DNA of 20,619 nt. Origin: Clostridia bacterium. GTDB taxonomy: Bacteria; Bacillota; Clostridia; Oscillospirales; Acutalibacteraceae. The notes beneath the pieces are model-generated. The model saw nothing but the letters and a program-made list of their open reading frames with translations, made no database searches and was not told the origin of the DNA. Shown here in pieces: positions 6,975-13,803 of this stretch (its first letter is position 1; every line of letters begins with the position of its first letter). The stretch covers positions 1-20,619 of the forward strand of contig JAGBSR010000043.1 in assembly GCA_017631745.1 (NCBI GenBank), read 5' to 3'. The position numbers were made by a program, and so were the translations under genes.

Positions 6975-7442
6975 TTAATAAACACTTTTGAATTCAATAT
7001 CAAAAGCACCTTTTTCTATTGTGAGCACCGCATACTTGCCCTCGCACAGTGCGCCGGGATTAATTGCACATATGCCTGTTACGGGATCGTTATACATTCC
7101 GCTTTTGTGAGTGTGACCGTAAAGTGCTATATTTGCTCTTACGGACTCTGCCGAATCAATAAGGCTTCGTAGTGAAAAACGGACGTTGAATTTATGTCCG
7201 TGGCAGGACATAATTGTAAGACCGTCGATATATTTATATGCTTCGGTATCGGTTTGAGAGTACCAATCGTTATTGCCTTTGACAAGAATAAATTTTTTAT
7301 CCCTGTATCTGTCTTTCATTTTTTCAGCTTCATCTATGCCGTCACCTAAAAAGAACACCGTTGAGCAGTCTTTTTCTTTATTCAGCATTTCTTCAACAAG
7401 ACCGTTTGCACCGTGGGAATCTGAGAAAACCAGGACTTTCAT
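6975..7442 (-). CDS. YfcE/MJ0936-family metallophosphoesterase
   Basis: Cytosolic dimetal phosphodiesterase of 155 aa. The metal-binding blocks are complete: Asp8-x-His10 (SDSHG), Asp34 (LGDG), Asn58 (GNND), His81 (CHGH) and the GHTH at 109-112. Length and motif order fit YfcE, a phosphodiesterase acting on model substrates whose natural substrate is unknown. The ATG at 7440-7442 follows AGGGGAG. Upstream, the divergent small-protein operon begins within 70 bp, so the two transcription units share a compact regulatory region. Confidence 0.9.
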   Translation of the reverse strand: MKVLVFSDSHGANGLVEEMLNKEKDCSTVFFLGDGIDEAEKMKDRYRDKKFILVKGNNDWYSQTDTEAYKYIDGLTIMSCHGHKFNVRFSLRSLIDSAESVRANIALYGHTHKSGMYNDPVTGICAINPGALCEGKYAVLTIEKGAFDIEFKSVY

Positions 7443-7511
7443 TCATATCACACTCCCCTGCGGCATATTATTTCTTACAAGATATATTATCACAGATTGG
7501 ATGGTTTTTCA

Positions 7512-7745
7512 ATGGAAAATGAAATAAATATTTCTTCAGAGCAGATTAATTCAGTTTTAGAGCGTTTCGGTGTTTCATCAAAAAGCAATTCGGCAAATGT
7601 CGAAGATGCTATCAGAAGCACTCTCACTCCCGAACAGCAGGCCAAAATAAACAATCTGCTTTCTGACCCTGAACGGCTTAAAAGAGTACTCTCATCACCT
7701 CAGGCAAAAATGATTATCAATATGATAAAAGATAAAAAGGAGTAA
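7512..7745 (+). CDS. Small conserved-looking protein of unknown function (first of three)
   Basis: A 77-aa soluble, helix-rich protein. Its C-terminal half reads LTPEQQAKINNLLSDPERL followed by KRVLSSPQAKMIINMIKDKKE, a pattern I associate with uncharacterised Clostridia proteins found beside the next gene. The start is placed at the ATG at 7512, with GGATGG 7 bp upstream; an in-frame TTG 15 bp further upstream has no ribosome binding site. The stop codon overlaps the AAGGAG of the next gene, so the genes form an operon. No function is assigned. Confidence 0.7.
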   Translation: MENEINISSEQINSVLERFGVSSKSNSANVEDAIRSTLTPEQQAKINNLLSDPERLKRVLSSPQAKMIINMIKDKKE

Positions 7746-7750
7746 CAGCT

Positions 7751-8095
7751 ATGGACCTTGGCTCATTGAATTTAGACGGCATCGAAAACATAATAAACTC
7801 CATGAGCCAGAAGGATATCGAAGATTTATCCGCCATAGCATCACAGCTTTTCTCAGGTGACAGCAACAATCAGTCAGCAAAGCAGGAGGCTCCCTCCGAC
7901 GGCATCGACTTCGAAACCGTAACAAAAATCGCATCGGTACTCGGCAAGCTTTCATCTCAACCCAAAGACCCGGGTTGCGAACTGCTCACGGCACTTAAGC
8001 CCATGCTCTCCCCCGAAAGACGTCACAAAGCCGACGAGGCAATAAAAATGATGCAGCTTCTCTCGCTTTTGCCCCTGCTAAAAGATTTACAATGA
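7751..8095 (+). CDS. Small conserved-looking protein of unknown function (second of three)
   Basis: A 114-aa acidic protein. The N-terminal half (MDLGSLNLDGIENIINSMSQ, then DLSAIASQLFSG) is followed by a low-complexity linker and a C-terminal helical block with LLTALKPMLSPERRHKADEA and MMQLLSLLPLLKDL. The phrase 'LSPERRHKADEAI' echoes 'LTPEQQAKINNLL' of the preceding protein, so the two may share a short helical module. AAGGAG lies 8 bp before the ATG. No signal peptide or definite membrane segment is seen. Function unknown. Confidence 0.7.
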   Translation: MDLGSLNLDGIENIINSMSQKDIEDLSAIASQLFSGDSNNQSAKQEAPSDGIDFETVTKIASVLGKLSSQPKDPGCELLTALKPMLSPERRHKADEAIKMMQLLSLLPLLKDLQ

Positions 8096-8108
8096 AAGGA
8101 AAATTCAA

Positions 8109-8285
8109 ATGCGATATGACCTTTACGGCAGAAAATCTCAATATTACGGCAGGGTACAAAACCGCCGGACTTTGACGGATATCATCGACAGAGACACTGC
8201 GCTGATATTTTCTCTTATTTTTCTGCTGAAAAAAGAAAGCCGTGACCCTATGCTCATCCTCGCCCTGCTTTATATTCTCACTTGA
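8109..8285 (+). CDS. 58-aa membrane-associated small protein (third of three)
   Basis: A short gene that a length cut-off would miss. AAAGGA at 8096-8100 precedes an ATG at 8109, and the frame runs to TGA at 8283-8285. The product starts MRYDLYGRKSQYYGR and ends in two hydrophobic stretches, DTALIFSLIFLLKKE and MLILALLYILT, separated by ESRDP. That C-terminal pattern (D..LI.SLI.LL..E..D.. LLLALLYIL) resembles a recurring small-protein type in spore-forming Firmicutes; this is from memory. It begins 13 bp after the previous stop, so it is the last gene of the operon. Its stop overlaps the -35 box of the next promoter. Confidence 0.65.
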   Translation: MRYDLYGRKSQYYGRVQNRRTLTDIIDRDTALIFSLIFLLKKESRDPMLILALLYILT

Positions 8286-8310
8286 CAAAGACAGCAATAT
8301 ATAATATGAT
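8282..8310 (+). promoter_or_regulatory. Strong sigma-A promoter of the TSCPD gene
   Basis: A perfect TTGACA (8282-8287) and TATGAT (8305-8310) are 17 bp apart, followed by the AGGAGG site at 8327-8332. A TATAAT at 8300-8305 is only 12 bp from the -35 box and so is not the likely -10. Confidence 0.8.
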
Positions 8311-8339
8311 ACTCTTATCAAATCTCAGGAGGCAACAAA

Positions 8340-8585
8340 ATGACACACAGCTATAAAACACGCGGTGTCTGTGCAAGAGGCATCAGCTTCGACATCGAAG
8401 ACAACATAGTCAAAAACATCAAATTTTCAGGCGGTTGCTCAGGTAACACTCAGGGTGTTGCCAAGCTCGCAGAGGGCATGACCGCAGATGAAATCATTGC
8501 CCGTCTTTCAGGAATCAAATGCGGCTTCAAAGGCACATCATGTCCTGATCAGCTTGCAATGGCAGTGGCTGAAGCGATTAAATAA
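8340..8585 (+). CDS. TSCPD domain-containing protein (TIGR03905-like)
   Basis: An 81-aa protein made up of one TSCPD domain, the module also found at the C-terminus of some ribonucleotide reductases. The hallmark TSCPD is near residue 66, preceded by VCARGI, FSGGCSGNTQGV and IKCGFKG, giving four conserved cysteines that may bind metal. Stand-alone copies are common in Clostridia; their role is not established. AGGAGG is placed 7 bp before the ATG. The gene has its own strong promoter and a strong terminator, so it is monocistronic. Confidence 0.88.
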   Translation: MTHSYKTRGVCARGISFDIEDNIVKNIKFSGGCSGNTQGVAKLAEGMTADEIIARLSGIKCGFKGTSCPDQLAMAVAEAIK

Positions 8586-8605
8586 TACAGAATTGCAACA
8601 AACCC

Positions 8606-8642
8606 GGCGGATAGAGCTTGACCTCTATCCGCCCCTTTTTTT
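8606..8642 (+). terminator. Intrinsic terminator after the TSCPD gene
   Basis: A perfect 11-bp stem (GGCGGATAGAG, 8606-8616 with 8623-8633) with a 6-nt loop, followed by CC and seven T. It starts 20 bp past the stop codon. Confidence 0.93.
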
Positions 8643-8651
8643 GTTTCTTCC

Positions 8652-8671
8652 GCACAAGGGAAGGCTTGTGC
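8652..8671. repeat. Hairpin next to the four-way-junction element
   Basis: GCACAAG (8652-8658) pairs with CTTGTGC (8665-8671) around a 6-nt loop. It lies between the TSCPD terminator and the cloverleaf element and has no T-run. It may be a flank of that element or an independent relic. Confidence 0.5.
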
Positions 8672-8682
8672 AAGCGGTGAGA

Positions 8683-8759
8683 GGCGGCTCCATTAAATCG
8701 CTTTGCGATTTACGGCGATTACATCGCCGACCCGAACACAGTTCGGGTATGGAGCCGCC
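8683..8759. repeat. Four-way-junction palindromic element, copy 2
   Basis: The outer stem of 11 bp pairs 8683-8693 with 8749-8759 (GGCGGCTCCAT). Past a short internal loop it can extend with GGTG/CACC (8676-8679 with 8761-8764). Three hairpins lie end to end inside: arm 1 8694-8712 (8 bp, TAAATCGC, loop TTT), arm 2 8713-8729 (7 bp, CGGCGAT, loop TAC) and arm 3 8730-8748 (8 bp, ACCCGAAC, loop ACA). No base at the junction is unpaired. It has the same architecture, outer-stem core and arm 1 as 6040-6114, but different sequences in arms 2 and 3. It also lies between convergent genes. Confidence 0.87.
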
Positions 8760-8771
8760 GCACCACCTCGC

Positions 8772-8807
8772 CCAAAATTAAACAACCACGCGTTAAAAGC
8801 GTGGCTG
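8772..8807 (-). terminator. Intrinsic terminator of the MgtC gene
   Basis: The 9-bp stem pairs 8783-8791 with 8799-8807 (CCACGC/GCGTGG core, one G-U pair on the minus strand), followed on the minus strand by TTTAATTTTGG. It lies 17 bp past the stop codon. Confidence 0.75.
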
Positions 8808-8824
8808 TGAAATATAATTCAAAA

Positions 8825-9547
8825 TCAATCAATATACAAATCTCTTATACCCTCAAGTGATCTGATTGCTGAAATCGTCATATTGAGGCTCTCTTCATCT
8901 TTCGGGAAAACAATGGCCTTCATAACAATAGAGTCACTCTTGCGCTTAGCCGAAACACTGTCTGCATAAAGCACCTCAAGTGTATGCAAATTTCCGCCGT
9001 ATCGTTTGATGATAGCACCGATATCCGCTGCCTGACGGGAAAGATTATCAGCTTCGATATAGAGATTTCTCGATGGGTTACCCTTTGCAACAAAGCGCTT
9101 GAGAGTGTTAAGTGTGATATAAATTACTAAAGTAGTCACGAGTGCACCTATATAGTACCCTGCACCTACTGCCAGACCTATACAGGATACCGCCCAGAGA
9201 GACGCTGCAGTTGTAAGACCCTTTACACTGAAGCCCTCACGAAGAATTGTACCTGCACCGAGGAAACCGATACCGCTGATAACCTGAGCGCCGAGTCGTG
9301 TGGGGTCGACGGTAACCACGCCCTGATATTCGAGAAAAACGAACTTCGAAGTCATCATAACAAGTGTTGAGCCGACTGCTACAAGAATATGTGTTCTGAA
9401 GCCTGCAGGACGGTGAGAGTGTTCGCGTTCAAAACCGATTATACCGCTGAATAAAACTGCAAGCACCATTTTAATTACAGCGTCAATTACATACTGCACA
9501 CTATCGATATTATAAATGTTCATAATAAATTCTTTGACAGCATACAT
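8825..9547 (-). CDS. MgtC/SapB family inner membrane protein
   Basis: Integral membrane protein of 240 aa. MgtC hallmarks are GFERE (38-42), AGFRTH (48-53), SGIGFLGAGTI (91-101) and VKGLTTAASLW (108-118), spread over about five membrane segments in residues 20-150. Residues about 155-240 are a soluble ACT-like domain, as in longer MgtC proteins. Relatives affect magnesium homeostasis and, in pathogens, F-type ATPase activity; the role here is not known. The ATG at 9547 has GAAGGGAG 7 bp upstream, so it is preferred over the internal Met9. No magnesium-responsive leader is visible. The gene stands alone with its own terminator. Confidence 0.92.
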   Translation of the reverse strand: MYAVKEFIMNIYNIDSVQYVIDAVIKMVLAVLFSGIIGFEREHSHRPAGFRTHILVAVGSTLVMMTSKFVFLEYQGVVTVDPTRLGAQVISGIGFLGAGTILREGFSVKGLTTAASLWAVSCIGLAVGAGYYIGALVTTLVIYITLNTLKRFVAKGNPSRNLYIEADNLSRQAADIGAIIKRYGGNLHTLEVLYADSVSAKRKSDSIVMKAIVFPKDEESLNMTISAIRSLEGIRDLYID

Positions 9548-9654
9548 AACAATTCTCCCTTCCGTCTGAATAACTTATATATTATATCACTACTTACTGT
9601 AAAATGCAAATGATTTTTTAAATATAAACATAATCTTACAATTAATATTTTTGC

Positions 9655-9683
9655 TTGATTATAAAGATGCTATGATGTATAAT
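9655..9683 (+). promoter_or_regulatory. Sigma-A promoter of the zapA operon
   Basis: TTGATT (9655-9660) and a perfect TATAAT (9678-9683) are separated by 17 bp, with an AT-rich stretch upstream. zapA starts about 75 bp downstream of the likely transcription start. Confidence 0.7.
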
Positions 9684-9764
9684 ATATAGTGAAAATTTAT
9701 GTGGTGCTTTGCTATTTTGCAAATACTGATTTATTATTCAAATTTTCCGAAAGGATTGATGTAT

Positions 9765-10193
9765 ATGGCAGCAACAAAAATCAAGCTTTACATTGCAGGC
9801 GTTGAATATTCCATCATTGCAGAAGATGATGTGAAATATGTTCAGGAGCTCGGAAGAGATCTCGACAGAGCGCTTACAAAAATTATGAAGGAGAGCCCCC
9901 GTCTCTCAACAACTCAGGCAGCTGTTTTGGCAGCGCTGAGCTATGCTGACGAATGCAAAAAAGCTTCCGACTCAGCTGACAGACTCCGCGAGCAGATCAA
10001 GGACTATCTTGACGATGCGTCAAACGCAAAGAGCAAGGCTGACTGGGCAAGACACGAGCTCGAAGAAGCAAAGAAGCAGATTGATGCTCTCACCATCGAC
10101 AACAGCAGACTCAGAGCTGAGCTCAACGCTGTTCTCGGTGCAGTATCAGGCAAAAACAGCAAGGTAGTTCCTATCAATGGCAATGAAAAATAA
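9765..10193 (+). CDS. zapA: Cell division protein ZapA
   Basis: Cytosolic FtsZ-ring stabilising protein of 142 aa. The N-terminal ZapA domain (about 4-65) has IKLYIAGVEYSIIAEDD, a YVQELGRDLDRAL helix and QAAVLAALSYADE. The rest (about 66-128) is a long heptad-type coiled coil, making it longer than the roughly 90-110 residues of short ZapA proteins. The start is the ATG at 9765, with AAAGGA 9 bp upstream; an in-frame ATG 66 bp upstream would add an unrelated hydrophobic leader. The next gene begins 17 bp before this stop, so the two are tightly coupled. Confidence 0.88.
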   Translation: MAATKIKLYIAGVEYSIIAEDDVKYVQELGRDLDRALTKIMKESPRLSTTQAAVLAALSYADECKKASDSADRLREQIKDYLDDASNAKSKADWARHELEEAKKQIDALTIDNSRLRAELNAVLGAVSGKNSKVVPINGNEK

Positions 10194-12249
10194 ACCGGAA
10201 ATTCTCGCCCCCGCAGGCTCTTATGACGCTCTTATTGCAGCGGTACGCTCGGGAGCCGATGCGGTATATCTCGGCACATCAGCCTTCAATGCCAGAATGA
10301 AAGCCGACAACTTCGCAGGCGAAAAGCTCAAAGAGGCCGTGGACTATTGCCACGCCCGCGGAGTTAAGGTGCATATCACCGTCAACACACTTGTTTTTGA
10401 CAGAGAGCTCAGACAGGCTAAGGAGACAATCGGGCTCATCGCTTCAAGCGGTGCCGATGCAGTTATTCTGCAGGACCTCGGTCTTGCATATCTCTTTAAG
10501 CAGTGTGCCCCTGATATTGAAAGACACGCCTCAACTCAGATGTCTGTCGGTACTCTCTCAGGCGTGCATTTACTTGAAGAGCTCGGCTATAAACGAGCAG
10601 TGCTCCCCCGCGAGCTGAGCGAAGGCGAGATAAAAGAAATTAAAGATAACTGCACTGCCGAAATCGAAATATTTGTGCACGGTGCACTTTGTATGTGCGT
10701 TTCGGGTCAGTGTTATATGAGCAGTATCTTCGGTGAGCGAAGCGGTAACAGAGGTCTTTGCGCTCAACCCTGCCGTTTACCCTTTGCGGTGCAAGGCGGC
10801 ACAGGCAACGACCTTAGCCTTAAGGATTTATCCCTTGTGGAAAGAATGGACGATATAGTTTCCGCCGGTGTTGACTCACTTAAAATCGAGGGCAGAATGA
10901 AACGTCCCGAATATGTCAGTGCGGCAGTAACAAGTGTAAAATGTGCTCTCGAGGGCAACTTGCAGCAGGAGCTTACGGATAAGCTCAGAGCTGTCTTCTC
11001 CCGTTCAGGCTTCACTCAGGGATATTTTGAAAGCAAGCTAGGCAGAGAAATGTTCGGCATAAGACAAAAGGAAGATGTTACAGCTTCTACGAATAAAGTT
11101 CTCTCTGACCTTGCAAAAGTTTATGAAAAAGAAAATCCCCTTATACCTGTTGAATTTTATCTGAGTGTTGTTGAGGGTGAAAAAGTCTCTCTCAGCGTTT
11201 CGGCTATGGGAAAGACCTGCTTTGTGACAGACGAGACTATCCCCGAAAAGGCGCTCAACAAGCCTATGACTAAAGAAAGTCTCAGCGAAAGAATAGGCAA
11301 ATGCGGTGGCACTCAGTTCTATGCTCAGAAAATTGAAATCGATCTTGATGAGGGTCTTATCGTACCTGCAAGCGTTATCAACAATCTTCGCAGAACTGCC
11401 CTTTCGGAGCTTGAAAATAAGCTTAAGTCTGTAAAGGAGGTTGCCTTTACAGATGTTCCCGTAAAAATACCTGCTCACGAGGCAAACACTCCCCCTAAAT
11501 TCCACATCAGAGTGGCAAAAAAGGAGCAGATACCAGATAATCTCGAAAATGTTGAAAACTTGTATCTGCCTATAAATATTGATGAAAACTCAGTGGAAAG
11601 CCTTAAAAACTCAGGTGTAAACCTCGGAATTGACATACCGAGAGGCATTTTCGGCAATGAAAACAAGGTTGAAAGCTTACTGCTTCGTGCAAAAAAGATG
11701 GGAATAAACATTGCTTATTGCTCAACATTGGATGCTCTTGCCATTGCAAAAAGGCTCGGATTTGAAATCCACTCAGGCTTCTCAATGAACACCGCAAACA
11801 GCCTTTCTGTGGGTGTTCTGGAAAGCTTAGGTGTAAAGTCCTTAACCTTGTCACCTGAGCTTACCCTTAAAGACCTTGCGGCAATCGGCGACAGAGTACA
11901 AAGAGGTATCATTGCCTATGGCAGGCTGCCCCTGATGCTCACAAGAAACTGCCCCATAAAAAACGGCAAGACTTGTCAGGAGTGCAAAATGAACTCATTC
12001 CTTACTGACCGTATGGGTAAGAAGTTCCCCGTTATGTGCAATATGGGTTACAGTGAAATTCTCAACTCTGCACCAATTTATATGGCAGACAGAATGAGCG
12101 AAATCAAAAATATGGATTTTGTCACTTTCTATTTTACCAAAGAAAAAAAGGAGCTTTGCGAGGCTATTATAGAGGCCTATAAAAAAGGCAAAAAGCTCGG
12201 CGATGCTTCAAGCTATACACGAGGACTTTATTACAGAGGTGCTCAATAA
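10177..12249 (+). CDS. Peptidase U32 family protein with DUF3656 (RlhA/YdcP-like)
   Basis: A 690-aa protein of the U32 family, whose studied members modify RNA (RlhA: 5-hydroxycytidine in 23S rRNA; TrhP: tRNA wobble uridine hydroxylation) rather than acting as peptidases. The TIM-barrel start EILAPAGSYDALIAAVRSGA is clear. The U32 signature E164-x-F-x2-G-A-L-C172-x4-G-x-C179-x-M-S matches exactly, followed by GNRGLC195AQPCR; these cysteines may hold an Fe-S cluster. Residues about 390-490 resemble DUF3656 (KCGGTQFYAQKIEIDLDEG). The C-terminal third looks like a second barrel half with a Cys-rich block (NCPIKNGKTCQECK). Length and DUF3656 favour RlhA-type over TrhP. The ATG at 10177 has AAGGTAG 9 bp upstream and overlaps zapA. 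Confidence 0.88.
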   Translation: MAMKNKPEILAPAGSYDALIAAVRSGADAVYLGTSAFNARMKADNFAGEKLKEAVDYCHARGVKVHITVNTLVFDRELRQAKETIGLIASSGADAVILQDLGLAYLFKQCAPDIERHASTQMSVGTLSGVHLLEELGYKRAVLPRELSEGEIKEIKDNCTAEIEIFVHGALCMCVSGQCYMSSIFGERSGNRGLCAQPCRLPFAVQGGTGNDLSLKDLSLVERMDDIVSAGVDSLKIEGRMKRPEYVSAAVTSVKCALEGNLQQELTDKLRAVFSRSGFTQGYFESKLGREMFGIRQKEDVTASTNKVLSDLAKVYEKENPLIPVEFYLSVVEGEKVSLSVSAMGKTCFVTDETIPEKALNKPMTKESLSERIGKCGGTQFYAQKIEIDLDEGLIVPASVINNLRRTALSELENKLKSVKEVAFTDVPVKIPAHEANTPPKFHIRVAKKEQIPDNLENVENLYLPINIDENSVESLKNSGVNLGIDIPRGIFGNENKVESLLLRAKKMGINIAYCSTLDALAIAKRLGFEIHSGFSMNTANSLSVGVLESLGVKSLTLSPELTLKDLAAIGDRVQRGIIAYGRLPLMLTRNCPIKNGKTCQECKMNSFLTDRMGKKFPVMCNMGYSEILNSAPIYMADRMSEIKNMDFVTFYFTKEKKELCEAIIEAYKKGKKLGDASSYTRGLYYRGAQ

Positions 12250-12270
12250 AATAAAAGAGGAGTAAAAATT

Positions 12271-12768
12271 ATGGCAAAAAGACAGGACTATTTATCTTGG
12301 GACGAATATTTTATGGGAGTTGCAATGCTCTCATCCTACAGAAGCAAGGACCCCAACACTCAGGTTGGCGCTTGCATTGTAAACGATAAAAACCGCATTA
12401 TGTCAATGGGCTACAACGGCTTCCCCTCAGGCTGCAGCGATGATGAATTCCCCTGGGAGAGAGACGGCGACGCATATGATACCAAGTACCCCTATGTCTG
12501 CCACGCCGAGCTCAATGCTATTCTCAACTGCAGAGGTACCAATCTCGAGGGCTCAAGACTTTATGTTGCTCTTTTCCCCTGCAACGAATGTGCTAAGGCC
12601 ATCATTCAGAGTGGTATCAAGGAAGTTGTTTACATATCCGACAAGTATGCCAACACTATGGGCACAAGAGCATCAAAGAGAATGTTTGAGGCTGCAGGCG
12701 TTAAGATGACAAAGCTCAACCCCAGCAGAGAAAATGTGCTTATAGATTTCGACGAGAAGAAGATATAA
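12271..12768 (+). CDS. comEB: dCMP deaminase (ComEB-like)
   Basis: Zinc-dependent cytidine deaminase-fold enzyme of 165 aa that converts dCMP to dUMP for thymidylate synthesis. The zinc and catalytic residues are His78 and Glu80 (CHAELNAI) and Cys104-x2-Cys107 (FPCNECAKAI). DPNTQVGACIV and GYNGFPSGC are typical of dCMP deaminase rather than tRNA adenosine deaminase. In Bacillus the homologue is comEB, but no competence genes are next to it here. AGAGGAG precedes the ATG, and it starts 21 bp after the U32 gene, so it is probably the last gene of the zapA operon. A repeat element and then a terminator follow the stop. Confidence 0.94.
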   Translation: MAKRQDYLSWDEYFMGVAMLSSYRSKDPNTQVGACIVNDKNRIMSMGYNGFPSGCSDDEFPWERDGDAYDTKYPYVCHAELNAILNCRGTNLEGSRLYVALFPCNECAKAIIQSGIKEVVYISDKYANTMGTRASKRMFEAAGVKMTKLNPSRENVLIDFDEKKI

Positions 12769-12779
12769 AGAGAACAACA

Positions 12780-12838
12780 AAAGTTTTGGTCAAGCTTTTA
12801 CAAAAGCTTGTGGGGTGCGGGGCAAAGCCCTGCAACAA
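12780..12838 (+). repeat. Dispersed 3'-UTR repeat, copy A
   Basis: Two hairpins in tandem: CAAGCTTTT/AAAAGCTTG (12791-12799 with 12802-12810), then GCGGGGC/GCCCTGC (12817-12823 with 12827-12833), with TGGGGT between. It lies 11 bp past the dCMP deaminase stop and before that gene's terminator. The same unit occurs inverted at 14483-14587, with about 3 differences over 52 shared positions outside an insertion. Confidence 0.8.
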
Positions 12839-12848
12839 CAGAAATATA

Positions 12849-12878
12849 AGACAGTCTGATATCAGGCTGTCTTTCTTT
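12849..12878 (+). terminator. Intrinsic terminator of the zapA-comEB operon
   Basis: A 10-bp stem (AGACAGTCTG, 12849-12858 with 12863-12872, one G-U pair) with ATAT loop and a TTTCTTT tail. Confidence 0.75.
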
Positions 12879-12903
12879 GTTAGGACGCGCCCAAGCAAAG
12901 AAA

Positions 12904-12929
12904 AAACGGCAGGTTTGAACCCGCCGTTT
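12904..12929 (-). terminator. Intrinsic terminator of the sigma/anti-sigma unit
   Basis: A 12-bp stem (AAACGGC core, 12904-12915 with 12918-12929, one G-U pair). On the minus strand the stem runs directly into TTTTTTC. It starts 4 bp past the stop codon of the membrane protein gene. Confidence 0.8.
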
Positions 12930-12933
12930 GAGG

Positions 12934-13803
12934 TTATTCAGCTATAGGGTAATAAGCAATTCTACTGCTGTATGTTGATGTAAGACTGCCCTCATCATCG
13001 AAATTAAGTGTGATTGCGAAAAGCTCTTCTGCGCCATCTTTATAAGACACTTTGCCTGTGATAGTGTCATTTATTTCTGAAAGCGGAGTTTCTTCAGTGA
13101 GCTGTTTTGCATAACTTTCTGACAAGAACCATTCGATGTGCACACCTTTTCCCTTGTCATAGATATTCATATATTCATCTGCAGTTATTGTTATCTCGTT
13201 GCCCACTTTAATGGTCTTTGTGAATTCCTTTATCTTACCCATTGCAGTTTCATCAAATACAGTAAGTTTACCGTTATCAGTGCAGGTAAGAGTAACATAA
13301 TCAACTGCAGACGGGTCTGCTAATTTAAATCTGAGCTTATCGGCAGTTCCGAAATGAACTGCAACCTCTTCCTCAAGACCTATGATTTGAAATCCATCAT
13401 CTAACCCGTATAATTCTTCGAGTCTGAGTTTCAATTCATAGCTCATTCTGTTTATAGCTTCACGACTCATGCCCTTTGTGTTTTTAATCTGAAGAATACC
13501 GCCTAAAGGAATGTTTACATCTGATTCCTTGTAATAAGTCGCTTCATCATCAGCTGCATTTGCCACCATAAGTAAGAACCCTTTATTTGCCTTAACTGCC
13601 TCGTTTGTTGTGTTGGCGGTGCTTTCTTCCGGCATTTCAGGTGTATTATTTCCGATAAATGTTATCGACATTGCAAACACTATCGCCAACACACAAGTAA
13701 CACTTGCTATTTTTTCTATTGTTCTTTTTCGCCTCGCTCTTATAACTTTGATTTCTGTGACTCTGTTTAATATGTTTTCAGCCATATCTCTGTCAGTTTT
13801 CAT
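12934..13803 (-). CDS. Single-pass membrane protein, probable anti-sigma partner of the ECF sigma factor
   Basis: A 289-aa protein of no family I recognise. Residues 1-31 are a short charged cytosolic segment (DMAENILNRVTEIKVIRARRK), 32-51 a membrane span, and 52-289 an extracytoplasmic region with a TANTTNEA linker and beta-rich repeats. The start is the ATG at 13801-13803, with AAAGGAG 10 bp upstream; an in-frame TTG 21 bp further upstream would put that site inside the gene. It overlaps the sigma gene by 11 nt. Position, topology and coupling are those of an anti-sigma factor, but the cytosolic part is far shorter than typical zinc-finger (ZAS) anti-sigma domains and lacks their HxxxCxxC. 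The sigma-binding role is therefore inference. Confidence 0.72.
   Translation of the reverse strand: MKTDRDMAENILNRVTEIKVIRARRKRTIEKIASVTCVLAIVFAMSITFIGNNTPEMPEESTANTTNEAVKANKGFLLMVANAADDEATYYKESDVNIPLGGILQIKNTKGMSREAINRMSYELKLRLEELYGLDDGFQIIGLEEEVAVHFGTADKLRFKLADPSAVDYVTLTCTDNGKLTVFDETAMGKIKEFTKTIKVGNEITITADEYMNIYDKGKGVHIEWFLSESYAKQLTEETPLSEINDTITGKVSYKDGAEELFAITLNFDDEGSLTSTYSSRIAYYPIAE

Noticed and set aside
8300..8305. TATAAT as the -10 box of the TSCPD promoter
   Set aside because: It is only 12 bp from TTGACA; TATGAT at 8305-8310 gives the correct 17-bp spacing.
8488..8781. 97-codon plus-strand open frame over the TSCPD gene and the palindromes
   Set aside because: It overlaps the well-supported TSCPD gene in another frame and runs through its terminator and the cloverleaf; there is no ribosome binding site.
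9699..9764. Upstream ATG extending ZapA by 22 residues
   Set aside because: No ribosome binding site is visible, the leader is hydrophobic and unrelated to ZapA, and AAAGGA lies 9 bp before the ATG at 9765.
10391..12709. Several open frames of 65-155 codons on both strands inside the U32 and dCMP deaminase genes
   Set aside because: They lie wholly or mostly inside strongly supported genes, have no matching ribosome binding sites, and give compositionally odd products. The same applies to shadow frames across the rest of the window.
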